A stretch of 64,000 bases of DNA from Marisediminitalea lipolytica. Lineage in GTDB: Bacteria > Pseudomonadota > Gammaproteobacteria > Enterobacterales > Alteromonadaceae. The notes beneath the pieces were generated by a model. That model did no database searches and was not told the DNA's origin. It saw only the letters and a list, made by a program, of their open reading frames with translations. The stretch is taken from positions 186,001 to 250,000 of the forward strand of contig NZ_MJIC01000016.1 in NCBI RefSeq assembly GCF_001758465.1. The letters run 5' to 3'. Made by a program: the position numbers and the translations under genes. This document shows, one piece after another, positions 44,719 through 54,369 of the stretch (the first letter of the stretch is position 1; every line of letters begins with the position of its first letter).

Positions 44719-47700
44719 TTAGAACGACTCCCAATCATCTTCAGAGGAAACTGACGGCTTTAGCATGGCAGGCGGCATCTTGCTGCCATTCAGTGCAGAA
44801 CCATTCAGTTTTTTCGCTGCTGGCGGCACATTAAGTGTACGTGTTGCAATAGGGGCTGCAAAGCCAACCGGCGCTGCGGCCGACGTATCCAGTTTAAAGC
44901 TTGAAACCCGATCAGACAGCTGACTGGCTTGCTGACGTAAGCTATCGGCAGCGGCAGCCGCTTCTTCCACCAGGGCCGCGTTTTGCTGGGTCATCTCGTC
45001 CATTTGTACTACCGCTTTACTGACCTCATCAATACCTGAGGCCTGTTGAACAGAAGCAGCGGCAATTTCAGACATAATATCGTTAACCCGTTTAATCGAA
45101 TTAACCACATCATTCATCGTGTCACCTGAACGATTCACCAGTTCGTTACCGGTAGTAATTTTGCTGACCGAGTCAGAAATCAACTCTTTAATATCCTTGG
45201 CCGCTTCGGCAGAACGCTGAGCCAGGGTTCTGACTTCACTGGCGACCACCGCAAATCCTCTACCCTGCTCACCGGCGCGAGCGGCTTCAACTGCGGCATT
45301 CAGTGCCAGAATATTGGTTTGGAAGGCGATACCATCAATCACACCGATAATGTCAGAGATTTCCTGGGCCGACTCGTTGATAGACGACATGGTGGTGACG
45401 ACCTGACGAATCATGTCTCCGCCCTGGGCTGCCACTTCACAAGCCTGCGCGGCCAGACCATTGGCCTGTTCGGCATTTTCGGCATTCAGTTTCACAGTGC
45501 CGTTGAGCTCTTCCATGCTGGACGACGTTTCTTCCAGACTCGATGCTTGCTGCTCAGTACGCGATGATAAATCAGCATTACCTGATGCAATCTCAGACGA
45601 AGCCGTGTTAATGGTTTCTACGGCGGTGTTGATCTCACCGATGGTGGAACGCATGTTAAAGATGAACTGGTTAATGGCTTCACCCAGCACCTGGAAATCA
45701 CCTTCAAATTCATGCTCAATGCTACAAGTAAGATCACCCGCGGCTAACTGAGTCATCACGTTCTTGATATCCATAATGGTAGTACGCATATCTTTGATGA
45801 ACTGCTCCGTGGCCTGTCCCAGTTCTTTAAAGTCACCTTCAAATTCCTGTTCGATACTGCAGTTAAGATCGCCTTTCGACAGGGAATGCATGATGTGTTT
45901 GATTTCGTTAACCGCTTTAGTACGGGCAGTAACATCAGTAGCAAACTTAACCACACGGAACGGCTTACCATTTTGATCCATAATCGGGTTATACGTGGCC
46001 TGAATAAACACTTCACGACCGCCTTTGGCAATTCGCTTAAACTCGCCGGAGGCATAAATCCCCTTGTTCAGCTTGTCCCAGAATGCGGTGTAATCGGCGC
46101 TGTTTTTGTACTCTTTTTCGACAAACAGGCTGTGGTGTTTACCCATGATTTCATCGCGACTATAACCTAAGGTAGCGCAGAAGTTTTCATTAGCGTTTAA
46201 GATCACCCCGTTCAAATCAAACTCGATAACCGCCTGAGACTTACTGATGGCGTCCAGCTGACCTTCAAAATACGCATTCTTTTGTTTTTCGGCAGTAATG
46301 TCAGTAGCGTATTTCACTACTTTAAATACTTTACCGTTCATGTCGAAAATAGGGTTGTATGAAGCCTGGATCCACACTTCTTCGTCGTTTTTGCCGATAC
46401 GTTTAAATTCACCAGCGAAAAACTTACCCTTCTTCAGATCGTTCCAGAACGATTTATAGGCAGAGCTGTTTTGTTCTTTGGCTTCAACAAATAGGCGGTG
46501 ATGCTGACCTTTGATCTCATCAATCGTATAACCTACTGTGTTCAGGAAGTTTTCATTGGCTGTGACAATAGTCCCGTCCGGCGTAAACTCGATGGTCGCC
46601 TGCGACTTACCAATGGCCTCTAACTGACCGGCATAGTCGGCATTTCTCAGCTTCGCTTCGGTAATATCAGAGGCATATTTAACCACTTTATAAGGCTTAC
46701 CATCTAAATCCATAATGGGGTTATAGCTCGCCTGGATCCAAATTTCTTTATTGTCTTTACCAAAGCGTTGGTATTCGCCGCTAAAGAACTCACCCGCTTG
46801 CAACTTTTGCCAGAAAGTGGCGTATTCGGGGCTGTTGGCATAGTCACTGCTAACAAACTTACGGTGATGCTGGCCTTTGATTTCGGCCAGCGTATAACCC
46901 ATGGCATTGAGAAAATTTTCGTTGGCGGTAAGAATGATGCCGTTCAGATCAAACTCGATGACGGCCTGCGACTTTCCAATGGCATCCAGCTGGCCACTGA
47001 AATCGGCATTACGCATTTTCTCGGCGGTAATGTCAGTAGCAAACTTAATGACCTTGGCGACTTTGCCGTTTTTGTCCAGTACCGGGTTGTAGCTGGCCTG
47101 GATCCAAATGGCATCGCCCTGTTTATCAAAACGGCAGTATTCGCCAGCGTGAAATTCGCCATTACGCAGTTTTTGCCAGAAATCCTTATACTCGCCACTA
47201 CGAGCATAATTACTGTCAACAAACATGCTGTGATGCTGCCCTTTGATTTCGTCAAGGCGATAGCCCATGGCGTTTAAAAACAGTTCGTTAGCGTTCTCAA
47301 TTGTGCCATCAGGGGTAAATTCGATCACCGCCTGAGAACGCTCCATGGCGGCGATTTTACCAAAAGCCAGTTGGTTTTCCTGTTCGTCAAACCATTCCAG
47401 TACATAGCTATCAATCTGACCGGTAATGCCCTGTACCGCGGTTACATTTAATTCCAGCGTGTAACTGCCAATTTGCACAGACTGTCGTTGACCCGCCGTT
47501 GCCAGCAGATTAGTTAAATCCGCTTTAATCACACTGCAGTGTTGCCCGGCCAGCAAATCTGCCTGCCATTGCCCCTGGTTGGTTTGTAACTGAGCCTGAT
47601 GCAGTCTGAACAGATTACGCAGCGCCGGGTTGGTGTAGGTAATAATGCCTTCACTGTTCAGTACCATTAAAAATGAAGAACTGGCATCCAATGCCTTGTT

Positions 47701-47766
47701 TTGTATCAGCGCCTGCTGCTGTGCTTTCTTCAGTGCGTCTTGATTGAAAATGTTTAATACACCCAT
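44719..47766 (-). CDS. Soluble multi-PAS methyl-accepting chemotaxis protein
   Basis: 1015 residues with no membrane span, so cytoplasmic. Order: a divergent N-terminal PAS (about 27-125); four near-identical PAS units whose SQAVIEF-type word starts at residues 144, 266, 388 and 510, an exact 122-residue period; two HAMP-like segments (about 620-710, GDL words at 632 and 677, each with [11 protein letters not shown]-like sequence); then the receptor signalling hairpin with tip [32 protein letters not shown] (split: tip at about 811-845) and a Pro/Ala-rich tail ending in DWESF. The layout resembles BdlA/Aer2-type sensors of redox or oxygen. The last five residues fit the CheR-tether pattern (E. 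coli NWETF), and cheR is the next gene. Confidence 0.93.
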   Translation of the reverse strand: MGVLNIFNQDALKKAQQQALIQNKALDASSSFLMVLNSEGIITYTNPALRNLFRLHQAQLQTNQGQWQADLLAGQHCSVIKADLTNLLATAGQRQSVQIGSYTLELNVTAVQGITGQIDSYVLEWFDEQENQLAFGKIAAMERSQAVIEFTPDGTIENANELFLNAMGYRLDEIKGQHHSMFVDSNYARSGEYKDFWQKLRNGEFHAGEYCRFDKQGDAIWIQASYNPVLDKNGKVAKVIKFATDITAEKMRNADFSGQLDAIGKSQAVIEFDLNGIILTANENFLNAMGYTLAEIKGQHHRKFVSSDYANSPEYATFWQKLQAGEFFSGEYQRFGKDNKEIWIQASYNPIMDLDGKPYKVVKYASDITEAKLRNADYAGQLEAIGKSQATIEFTPDGTIVTANENFLNTVGYTIDEIKGQHHRLFVEAKEQNSSAYKSFWNDLKKGKFFAGEFKRIGKNDEEVWIQASYNPIFDMNGKVFKVVKYATDITAEKQKNAYFEGQLDAISKSQAVIEFDLNGVILNANENFCATLGYSRDEIMGKHHSLFVEKEYKNSADYTAFWDKLNKGIYASGEFKRIAKGGREVFIQATYNPIMDQNGKPFRVVKFATDVTARTKAVNEIKHIMHSLSKGDLNCSIEQEFEGDFKELGQATEQFIKDMRTTIMDIKNVMTQLAAGDLTCSIEHEFEGDFQVLGEAINQFIFNMRSTIGEINTAVETINTASSEIASGNADLSSRTEQQASSLEETSSSMEELNGTVKLNAENAEQANGLAAQACEVAAQGGDMIRQVVTTMSSINESAQEISDIIGVIDGIAFQTNILALNAAVEAARAGEQGRGFAVVASEVRTLAQRSAEAAKDIKELISDSVSKITTGNELVNRSGDTMNDVVNSIKRVNDIMSEIAAASVQQASGIDEVSKAVVQMDEMTQQNAALVEEAAAAADSLRQQASQLSDRVSSFKLDTSAAAPVGFAAPIATRTLNVPPAAKKLNGSALNGSKMPPAMLKPSVSSEDDWESF
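45913..47376 (-). repeat. Four tandem 366-base PAS-coding repeats
   Basis: Four imperfect copies at an exact 366-base period inside the receptor gene, anchored at about 47337, 46971, 46605 and 46239. Each encodes SQA-IEF, then GQHH or GKHH, then a W/F-IQA-YNP word and ends in a DIT/DVT motif. They look like duplicated PAS domains kept in step. Confidence 0.85.
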
Positions 47767-47850
47767 GATTTAACTCCACAATATTTTAATTGCATGCGGT
47801 CACCCACCTGGTCAACCCGCAACACGTAATTACTTAAGCCTGTCTGACCG

Positions 47851-48357
47851 CTAGCCAGCCAGGGACATGTTTTGGTTAGGATCGACCAGAGCTAAAGCAT
47901 CACTGGTGATCAGTTTTTCGATGTTGACCAGAATGACCATAGTGTCATCCACCTCAGAAAGACCGAGCAGGTACTGACTGTCGAATGCCACACCAAACTC
48001 AGGCGGCGGCAAAATATCATCTTCAGTCAGACGCACCACGTCTGAAACACCATCAACCACCACACCGACGATGCGTTCATGCACATGCAACATGATGACG
48101 ATGGTAAATTCGTTATAAGTGGCTTCACCCACGTTGAACTTGAGGCGTAAATCCACAATCGGCACGATGTCGCCGCGCAGGTTGAGAACGCCCTTGATAA
48201 AGGCCGGCGCATTGGCAATTTTGGTTGCCGCCTCGTAGCCTCGTATTTCTTTTACGGTCGTGATATCCAGTGCATAGTGCTCCTTGCCTAACACAAAACT
48301 TAAAAATTCCTTTTCGTTGGATGCCACGGGTGATTGCTGTAAGGTTGAATCGCTCAT
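47851..48357 (-). CDS. cheW: Chemotaxis coupling protein CheW
   Basis: 168-residue SH3-like adaptor linking receptors to CheA. Conserved features: FVLGKEHYALDITTVKEIRGY, VLNLRGDIVPIVDLRLKF and VDGVSDVV. I choose ATG 48357: it forms an ATGA overlap with the cheA stop codon and has GAGGTG nine bases upstream; a GTG two codons earlier is less likely. Lies between cheA and the PAS receptor. Confidence 0.95.
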   Translation of the reverse strand: MSDSTLQQSPVASNEKEFLSFVLGKEHYALDITTVKEIRGYEAATKIANAPAFIKGVLNLRGDIVPIVDLRLKFNVGEATYNEFTIVIMLHVHERIVGVVVDGVSDVVRLTEDDILPPPEFGVAFDSQYLLGLSEVDDTMVILVNIEKLITSDALALVDPNQNMSLAG

Positions 48358-50315
48358 GCACACACCTCTTGTTTAATGTTTAACTGGCAGGATTGAGCCA
48401 TGGAATCGACATCGATAATTAATGCCACCTTGCCATCGCCCATGATGGTTGCGCCGGCTACGCCTGCGACCTTTTTGTAATGCTTTTCTAAACTCTTAAT
48501 TACCACTTGCTGCTGACCCATCAGCGCATCCACTTGCACACCCAGACGATTTTTACCGCTTTCCAGCAATACAATGATGCTCTCGGTGGGCTCCTGAATC
48601 GCGTCATCAACCTGCATCATTTGGTGCAGTGGCAACAGCGGCCAGTATTCATCGCGGATCCACAACACGTTGTCGTTGCCGATGGTCTGGATTTGCTCTG
48701 GCTTGGGCTGGAATGATTCGATGATGTTCAGCAGCGGCATAACAAAGATTTGTTTGCCCACGGTGACACACATGCCATCGACAATAGCCAGGGTCAGCGG
48801 CAGGTGAATGCTGAATGACGAGCCCCGTCCCAGGTTTGATTCGATTTCGATGCGCCCGCCGATGGACTCGATGTTACGACGCACTACGTCCATTCCCACC
48901 CCACGACCAGAAACGTCAGTCACCTCGGCGGCGGTAGAGAAACCCGGTTGGAAAATCAGTTGCCATACTTCGCTGTCAGGCATGTCCAGTGAAACCGGCA
49001 GGCCATTTTGCAGTGCTTTATCCATAATGCGTTCACGGCTAAGCCCGGCACCATCATCACTGATACTAATGATAATACTGCTGCCTTTTTGCTCGGCACT
49101 GAGAATCACCGTACCTGATGCAGGCTTACCAGCCTCAGCCCGGGTTTGGGGTGACTCGATACCGTGGTCGATACTGTTGCGAACCAGGTGAGTCAGAGGA
49201 TCCACTAACTTTTCAATCAGACTCTTGTCGATTTCGGTGGCACCGCCCTCAATAACCAGTTTTACCTGCTTGCCCAGTTTTTGTGACAGGTCACGGACAA
49301 CCCGGGGAAAACGGTTAAAGGTCATGTTAATCGGCAGCATACGCATCGACATCACCGATTCCTGAATCTCGCGGGTATTGCGTTGTAATTCAGCAATGGC
49401 GGCTTGCAGCAGTTCACCTGACTGTCCGTCGATATCGCGGCCAATCATGGATAACATGGACTGGGTAATAACCAGCTCCCCCACCAGATTCACCATGCCA
49501 TCAATTTTGCCGGTATCTACGCGGATCGAGCCGGACTCTTTACTCTGGCTGTTGTTGTTTTTTGCCGCCGGCTTTTGCGCTGCACTTTTAATCGGGGTAA
49601 CGTTAACCGGCGCCGTCTTAGCGGGTTCTGGTAAATCGACAAAGAACCCGAATCCGTCTTCCTCTGCGTCGTCTTTTTTCGCTTCTGGCGCAGGAATATC
49701 GGTAAAGAAGCCAAAGCCGTCGTCTTCTTCATCAGCTTTAACCGCTGCCGAACTTGCAGAATCTTCTGCCTCAGTGGCACCGAAGGCAAGGTCACCAAAT
49801 AATGCATCTGTGGATGTTCCATCGGCCTCGGCAACAGGCTCAGGTATATCATCAAAAAAGCCAAAACCCTCATCTTCTTCGACTTCGGCTGCCTCGGCCT
49901 GCGCCAGGAGTTGTGCCTGACCATCCTGGCGCTTTAAGGTTGCTTCCAGCTTTTCAATTCCGGCAGCAATCTGCTCATCAGGCAGGGGCTGTTGTTCGCG
50001 ATATGCCGTCAGGGTTGCTTTTAACGTATCAACAGTCTCTAAAAACACATCAACAATAGCAGTATCCAGGGCCATGGTCTGGTTACGCGCTCTGTCCAGC
50101 AACGTTTCCATTACATGGGTCAGCCCGGTCAACGCGTCGAAACCAAAGATTCCGCTACCGCCTTTAATGGAATGCGCCGCTCTGAAGATACTGTTCAGCT
50201 CTTCGATATCCGGATCATCCACATCGATTGTCATTAGCAGATCTTCCATTGCCTGCAGATGCTCTTCACTTTCGTCAAAGAACACGCCGTGGAACTGTTC
50301 TACGTCTATAGACAT
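48354..50315 (-). CDS. cheA: Chemotaxis histidine kinase CheA with atypical linker
   Basis: 653 residues. P1 phosphotransfer domain with the phosphorylated histidine H48 (AAHSIKGGS); then an acidic, Ala-rich linker (about 130-260) instead of a recognisable P2 CheY/CheB-binding domain; P3 dimerisation (KIDGMVNLVGELVI); P4 ATPase (LVRNSIDHGIE, DDGAGLSRERI, GRGVGMDVVRRN); and P5 CheW-like domain. The linker carries three copies of GFGFF followed by xD(I/L)PxP at about residues 150, 200 and 221. Such copies could be short docking sites for the response regulators in place of P2; that is a hypothesis. The start codon follows the cheY stop closely. Confidence 0.94.
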   Translation of the reverse strand: MSIDVEQFHGVFFDESEEHLQAMEDLLMTIDVDDPDIEELNSIFRAAHSIKGGSGIFGFDALTGLTHVMETLLDRARNQTMALDTAIVDVFLETVDTLKATLTAYREQQPLPDEQIAAGIEKLEATLKRQDGQAQLLAQAEAAEVEEDEGFGFFDDIPEPVAEADGTSTDALFGDLAFGATEAEDSASSAAVKADEEDDGFGFFTDIPAPEAKKDDAEEDGFGFFVDLPEPAKTAPVNVTPIKSAAQKPAAKNNNSQSKESGSIRVDTGKIDGMVNLVGELVITQSMLSMIGRDIDGQSGELLQAAIAELQRNTREIQESVMSMRMLPINMTFNRFPRVVRDLSQKLGKQVKLVIEGGATEIDKSLIEKLVDPLTHLVRNSIDHGIESPQTRAEAGKPASGTVILSAEQKGSSIIISISDDGAGLSRERIMDKALQNGLPVSLDMPDSEVWQLIFQPGFSTAAEVTDVSGRGVGMDVVRRNIESIGGRIEIESNLGRGSSFSIHLPLTLAIVDGMCVTVGKQIFVMPLLNIIESFQPKPEQIQTIGNDNVLWIRDEYWPLLPLHQMMQVDDAIQEPTESIIVLLESGKNRLGVQVDALMGQQQVVIKSLEKHYKKVAGVAGATIMGDGKVALIIDVDSMAQSCQLNIKQEVCA

Positions 50316-50342
50316 ATTAACCTCTGCAACCGCTCTAAGGAG

Positions 50343-50708
50343 TTAGCCCAGTACCCGTTTGAGTACGTTTAATAACACGTCCGGCGAAAATGGCTTGACC
50401 ATCCAGCCTGTCGCGCCTGCTGATTTACCTTTCTGTTTCATGTCATCGCTGGATTCTGTGGTCAGCACAACGATAGGGGTTTTGCTGAACTGGGCTTTAG
50501 CCCGTAATGCCTTGATAAGCGACAGCCCATCCATACGCGGCATATTCTGGTCGGTCAGAACGAAGTCGAACTGACCTGCACCACATTTGCTCAGTGCATC
50601 CTGGCCATCTTCAGCAGTGGTTACGTTGTATTGCGCTGCTTTCAACGTTGCCTCAACCATCTGGCGAATAGAAACTGAATCATCGACGACTAAAATGTTT
50701 TTACTCAT
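50343..50708 (-). CDS. cheY: Chemotaxis response regulator CheY
   Basis: 121-residue single receiver domain. Acidic pocket VVDDS, phosphorylatable D53 (VLTDQNMPRMDG), switch residues in VVLTTES and lysine in VKPFSPD. No output domain, and no cheZ is next to it. It is placed between the small receptor and cheA. It may signal to the flagellar motor or to another target such as a pilus or enzyme; this cannot be told from the sequence. Confidence 0.95.
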   Translation of the reverse strand: MSKNILVVDDSVSIRQMVEATLKAAQYNVTTAEDGQDALSKCGAGQFDFVLTDQNMPRMDGLSLIKALRAKAQFSKTPIVVLTTESSDDMKQKGKSAGATGWMVKPFSPDVLLNVLKRVLG

Positions 50709-50735
50709 GGGTAGTCCTACTTATCTCTACACTTA

Positions 50736-51923
50736 CTAAAACAGTTCCACGTCACCGGCTTCCATTGAGGTCGCCGATACCGGGTTGTGATCCAGCTGGC
50801 CTTTTGCTATCAACTGTCCCTGATAATCTTCAATCTGAGCTTCGATGTGAGCCATGTCATGGGTTGTCAGCTGATCTTTAACCATGGAGATGATGCCGCC
50901 AGTGTGGGACAGGTTCTGACCGTTAATGTCACCAAACTGCATACCCCGTATTGCATCGCCAATGGTGCTTGAAAACTGACCGTTGAGGCTTTCCAACTGG
51001 GCCGTAATGGCCATGTCGTTATGGGCTTTCTCGGCAATACTCAGCAGTTGTGCTTTGATGTTGTCTTTTTTGCTGATGACGTTACTAACGTCCATCTCAG
51101 CAACGAAACGCGCTTCTTTTTCAAGTTTGATAATCAGGTCGCCAATCATCCCCATCTGATGGGTGATCACGCCGCTAAATTCGGTTGAGCGCGTGGAAAG
51201 CTTGCGTACTTCATCAGCAACCACGGCGAACCCACGTCCGGCGTCACCGGCACGGGCGGCTTCGATGGCGGCATTGAGGGCCAGCAGGTTGGTTTGCGAA
51301 GAAATCGCATCAATATCGCTCAGCGCTTTTTGTACCGTTGGCATGGCTTCGCAAATATTATTGACCTGAGCCATCAGTGACTGGGTAGAGGTACTCATTT
51401 GTTCGCTGGTATCAATGAAGGACATCAGCGTTTGATCGGTTTCTTCAACGAACTGCTGAAGTTTTACCGCATAAATTTCGTCGCTGTCAGCGTCTGCTTT
51501 CAGCAGTGCAAATGTCAGCTGGTTTTGTTCTTCAACTAATGAACGTAGCGAAGCAAATGCGGTGGACAGGGTTTCTACCGCATCATCCTGCGTCGATTTT
51601 ATACCCTGGATGTTAACTTCACATTCCGACAGCAGCTCTGCCAGTGAGTCGTGAATACGACGCATACGGTCCGGCACTTGCGATGGTGGTTCTTTTGATT
51701 TGAGTTCGGCCGCCAGAGAAAGCTCGGCGCATTGCAATTCTTGCTGATCACGGGCGGTTCTGGCTATAGAGGCCATCACTGCTACAGATAAAACAGTCAG
51801 TGACACAGCGGTTTGTTGTGTGTAAGCAGCCACCCAGGCAGCAACAAGTACCAGTATCAAAGACCAAAACCAACCCCCTTTAAACGAAAGCGGGTGCTTC
51901 AACGAACTAACGAACTCTGCCAT
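50736..51923 (-). CDS. Small membrane methyl-accepting chemotaxis-like protein
   Basis: 395 residues from ATG 51923 (GAGGT six bases upstream); an upstream frame start at 51965 lacks that support. Two membrane spans close together (about 17-35 and 38-55) with almost no periplasmic loop, then a cytoplasmic signalling region with the receptor tip [19 protein letters not shown] and [12 protein letters not shown]. The helical arms are short and the C-terminal part ([16 protein letters not shown]) is unlike classical receptors, resembling receptors associated with non-flagellar clusters. There is no sensor domain, so it may detect a membrane property or relay from another protein. First gene of the operon. 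Confidence 0.85.
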   Translation of the reverse strand: MAEFVSSLKHPLSFKGGWFWSLILVLVAAWVAAYTQQTAVSLTVLSVAVMASIARTARDQQELQCAELSLAAELKSKEPPSQVPDRMRRIHDSLAELLSECEVNIQGIKSTQDDAVETLSTAFASLRSLVEEQNQLTFALLKADADSDEIYAVKLQQFVEETDQTLMSFIDTSEQMSTSTQSLMAQVNNICEAMPTVQKALSDIDAISSQTNLLALNAAIEAARAGDAGRGFAVVADEVRKLSTRSTEFSGVITHQMGMIGDLIIKLEKEARFVAEMDVSNVISKKDNIKAQLLSIAEKAHNDMAITAQLESLNGQFSSTIGDAIRGMQFGDINGQNLSHTGGIISMVKDQLTTHDMAHIEAQIEDYQGQLIAKGQLDHNPVSATSMEAGDVELF

Positions 51924-52002
51924 AACTACCTCAGATAATGCCCATAGCAAAAAGCAAAGCTCCATTTGCTTAACAAAACTTAAACAAACACATCACAAAA
52001 TA

Positions 52003-52031
52003 ATTATGACCATAATCCGAACTTTCGCCAA
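52003..52031 (-). promoter_or_regulatory. Candidate sigma-70 promoter of the chemosensory operon
   Basis: Minus strand: TTGGCG (52026-52031), a 17-base spacer, then CATAAT (52003-52008), five of six matches to the -10 box. It would start transcription about 70 bases before the first receptor gene. No sigma-28 or sigma-54 motif was found there. Confidence 0.4.
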
Positions 52032-52332
52032 AAAAACTTTTGCGCACTTTGTTGCGTTTATTTGTTTAATGACATTTGCGACAAGAGTGATATTAACGGC
52101 AGTCCATATTGCTTAGCAAGCACATTTTTTAATCAGCCAGAATGGTTTCCAGGCAGGTTAAAAAAAAGAATCTTAGAATCAGTAGATTAGTCGAAAAGGT
52201 TGAGTCTGAAGGTAGACTAAAGAATAAGTCGAATTATCGCGGGGACAACGTGTGATGGCCGCTTCACGGCAAAAACGGAGCGAATTTAAAATAAAATAAA
52301 CTGGTCTTAACAGCAAAAAAGACAGAGGAAAT

Positions 52333-52363
52333 AGCCGGGCCCGGTCAAGTGTCGGGCCTGGCT
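52333..52363 (-). terminator. Hairpin after the choice-of-anchor I gene
   Basis: AGCCGGGCCCG and CGGGCCTGGCT pair over 11 bases (one G-T wobble) with a nine-base loop, 23 bases after the stop codon; on the minus strand a TTTTTT run follows about 11 bases later. A likely, slightly imperfect terminator. Confidence 0.65.
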
Positions 52364-52385
52364 GAGATCGGGTTAAAAATGCAGA

Positions 52386-54167
52386 TTACTTTTGGGTAAT
52401 TGAGTAAACCGCAACCGTGCCACTCACCTCATTGCCCACAATTAATACTGGCGAACCAGTCGGGCTGTTTTCAGCGCTAACAAACAACAGGCTTTCTGGA
52501 GCCAGATCGCCAATTGCATCACCCACGGCAAGGCCTTCAGTCACATCGCGATTATTAATGTATTCAACAAAATACGCCTCATATGGATTGGAGATGTCGT
52601 AAACAAAGATACCGCCCATGCGCTCAAGACCTATAAAGGCATAAGTGTGGTCGCCAATCTGACCAACGGTCAGCGCTTCGGGTTCTGGGCCTTTATTTTC
52701 TGAACGAGAATCTCCTTCGTTTTCATCGTCACCGTTATTAAACGCCGCGCCGTAGATAGAAGCGGTGATACGCTCAAAATCATCACCAGAGTCAAACACC
52801 ACCAGGCCGTTTTGATCCCAGATAGTGAAAGAACGAGCGCCATAGCTATAGGCCGCGTCGTACAAACCGTTGCCATCGGCATCACCTAAAGCGTTAGTCA
52901 CACGCAGGTCGTCAGCACCGCCATTGGCTTGTAGCGCTTCCAGCAATGAGCCTGGTTCGGCATCCAGCTTTTTCAGCTTAACTTCTTCGGTGAAAGCCAG
53001 ACACTCACCGTCGTCCCAGTCCTGACCACCTGCCGCGGTGCAATCAGCTTCGCTCATATTGTCAGAAATAAAATATTCACGGGCATCACCTTCGTTAGCT
53101 GTGAGCAGGAAATCAGCCCCTTTCCAGCTAAACATGGCAATGGTGTCAGGCATATAGACACCATAAAGGCCTTCGTACTGGCCGAAGCTCACAGCACCAT
53201 CTTCTTCTGCGTCAATGTTTAAGCCGGCCCAGTCTTTAAAGCCTAAACCCACCACGCTCATTTCCATGGTATTCAGATCAATGACGGCGACGCCATTATT
53301 TTCCTGCAAAGTAACATAAGCCATATCATTGCTGGCGGTGATGTACTCAGGCTCCAGATCCTGAGCCACAGAAGTGCTGATTAGGGTACCGTTAATTGTA
53401 CGCCCTGCCGGATTGGGGAAATGCATGCCCATTGCCATCAGTTCGGCCTTTTGCGCATTAAACGCGGTAAAGTCCAGCAGCGTTGCACTATCGGCTGGTA
53501 CGCCATCAGTAACGGCGATCACAGCCACTGAACCTTCCGGATCTATGGTATAGTCACCACCTGGTTCGCCCTCGTTGGCCACTAACACTTTGCTGCCATC
53601 CGGCGTAAAGGTCACCATATCCGGCAGATTGCCCACTTCTACGGCTTTGAGGAATGTGGGTGCAATGCCTGAAACATTACTGTAAAACAGCACGTAGCCA
53701 TTGTCTGCCTTGGCATCTGCTGGTACAGCAACGGCCAGTAAATCACCGGACAACGCAATGCTGGTGAGGCCGTCTAACGCCACCCCGTTAACATCAGCGG
53801 GTAATGTCACTTCGCTACCAACCGTCAGATTCAGATCCGTAACAGGACTATCCAGTGGTGTGTTAGTCAGATCGTTAATGTCAACGAGAGCCACGGTGTT
53901 GGCGTCACTGTTAGTCACATAGATAGTGCCGGTTGCAACATCAAACTGCACGATTTCAGCCGCGCCTTCCGCTTCCAGTGAACCACGACCAATAATGGCA
54001 AGCTCTACACCGCTTACGGCATCGGCACCGGCCGCGCCGGTTTCACCTTGTGGGCCCTGTGCACCATCCAGACCATCAGCGCCATCATCACCGTCCAGGC
54101 TACACCCGGTTAGCAGACCAGCGATACTTAAGGCCAGAAGACTCGTTTTAAACATTGACGCTCTCAT
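52386..54167 (-). CDS. Choice-of-anchor I domain lipoprotein with collagen-like segment
   Basis: 593 residues. Lipoprotein signal ending in LLTGC (Cys22), then eight Gly-X-Y triplets at about 26-49 (GDDGADGLDG...), then a seven-bladed-propeller-like body with repeated PDGSKVLVANEGEPGGDY, VAVIDLNTM and ANEGDAREYF motifs of the choice-of-anchor I family (often annotated as alkaline phosphatase-like or mesenchyme-specific glycoprotein-like). Acidic overall, with calcium-binding-like DADGNG near residue 427. Probably exposed on the outer membrane; substrate or role unknown. AAGGAAA precedes ATG 54167. Confidence 0.85.
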   Translation of the reverse strand: MRASMFKTSLLALSIAGLLTGCSLDGDDGADGLDGAQGPQGETGAAGADAVSGVELAIIGRGSLEAEGAAEIVQFDVATGTIYVTNSDANTVALVDINDLTNTPLDSPVTDLNLTVGSEVTLPADVNGVALDGLTSIALSGDLLAVAVPADAKADNGYVLFYSNVSGIAPTFLKAVEVGNLPDMVTFTPDGSKVLVANEGEPGGDYTIDPEGSVAVIAVTDGVPADSATLLDFTAFNAQKAELMAMGMHFPNPAGRTINGTLISTSVAQDLEPEYITASNDMAYVTLQENNGVAVIDLNTMEMSVVGLGFKDWAGLNIDAEEDGAVSFGQYEGLYGVYMPDTIAMFSWKGADFLLTANEGDAREYFISDNMSEADCTAAGGQDWDDGECLAFTEEVKLKKLDAEPGSLLEALQANGGADDLRVTNALGDADGNGLYDAAYSYGARSFTIWDQNGLVVFDSGDDFERITASIYGAAFNNGDDENEGDSRSENKGPEPEALTVGQIGDHTYAFIGLERMGGIFVYDISNPYEAYFVEYINNRDVTEGLAVGDAIGDLAPESLLFVSAENSPTGSPVLIVGNEVSGTVAVYSITQK

Positions 54168-54369
54168 TGCATTTCCTTTCTTACAGTTAATTGAAGTATG
54201 CTTAGCAAAAGACGCTCACCGATCTGAAAAGTAAGCAATTCAGGGTGTTAATCTTGTGTAAACTAGTGAGCGTAGAAAAATCAAATGACGCTTTCATGTC
54301 TTTGGGATGACAAATAGATGAATCCCATCAGACTAATTTGCTGGTAAAAAGGAAAAAGGAATCAGTACC

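Larger units (their letters stand above)
51924..52385. other. 462-base intergenic region
   Basis: Between the chemosensory operon and the choice-of-anchor lipoprotein gene. Besides the candidate promoter and a terminator it holds a short run of TCG- and GTC-containing repeats (about 52186-52240, including the dyad AGTCT/AGACT at 52204-52219). No gene was seen. Confidence 0.5.

Noticed and set aside
46768-47277. A long plus-strand frame opposite the PAS repeats
   Set aside because: Antisense of the conserved PAS units; repeated because the PAS units are repeated.
45913-47376. Repeat array as CRISPR or satellite DNA
   Set aside because: The 366-base units are coding, in frame and without spacers; they are PAS domains.
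49378-49920. A plus-strand Ser/Pro-rich frame opposite the cheA linker, with repeated KPKPSSSS-like words
   Set aside because: The repeats are only the complement of the three GFGFF motifs of cheA. No ribosome site or family match.
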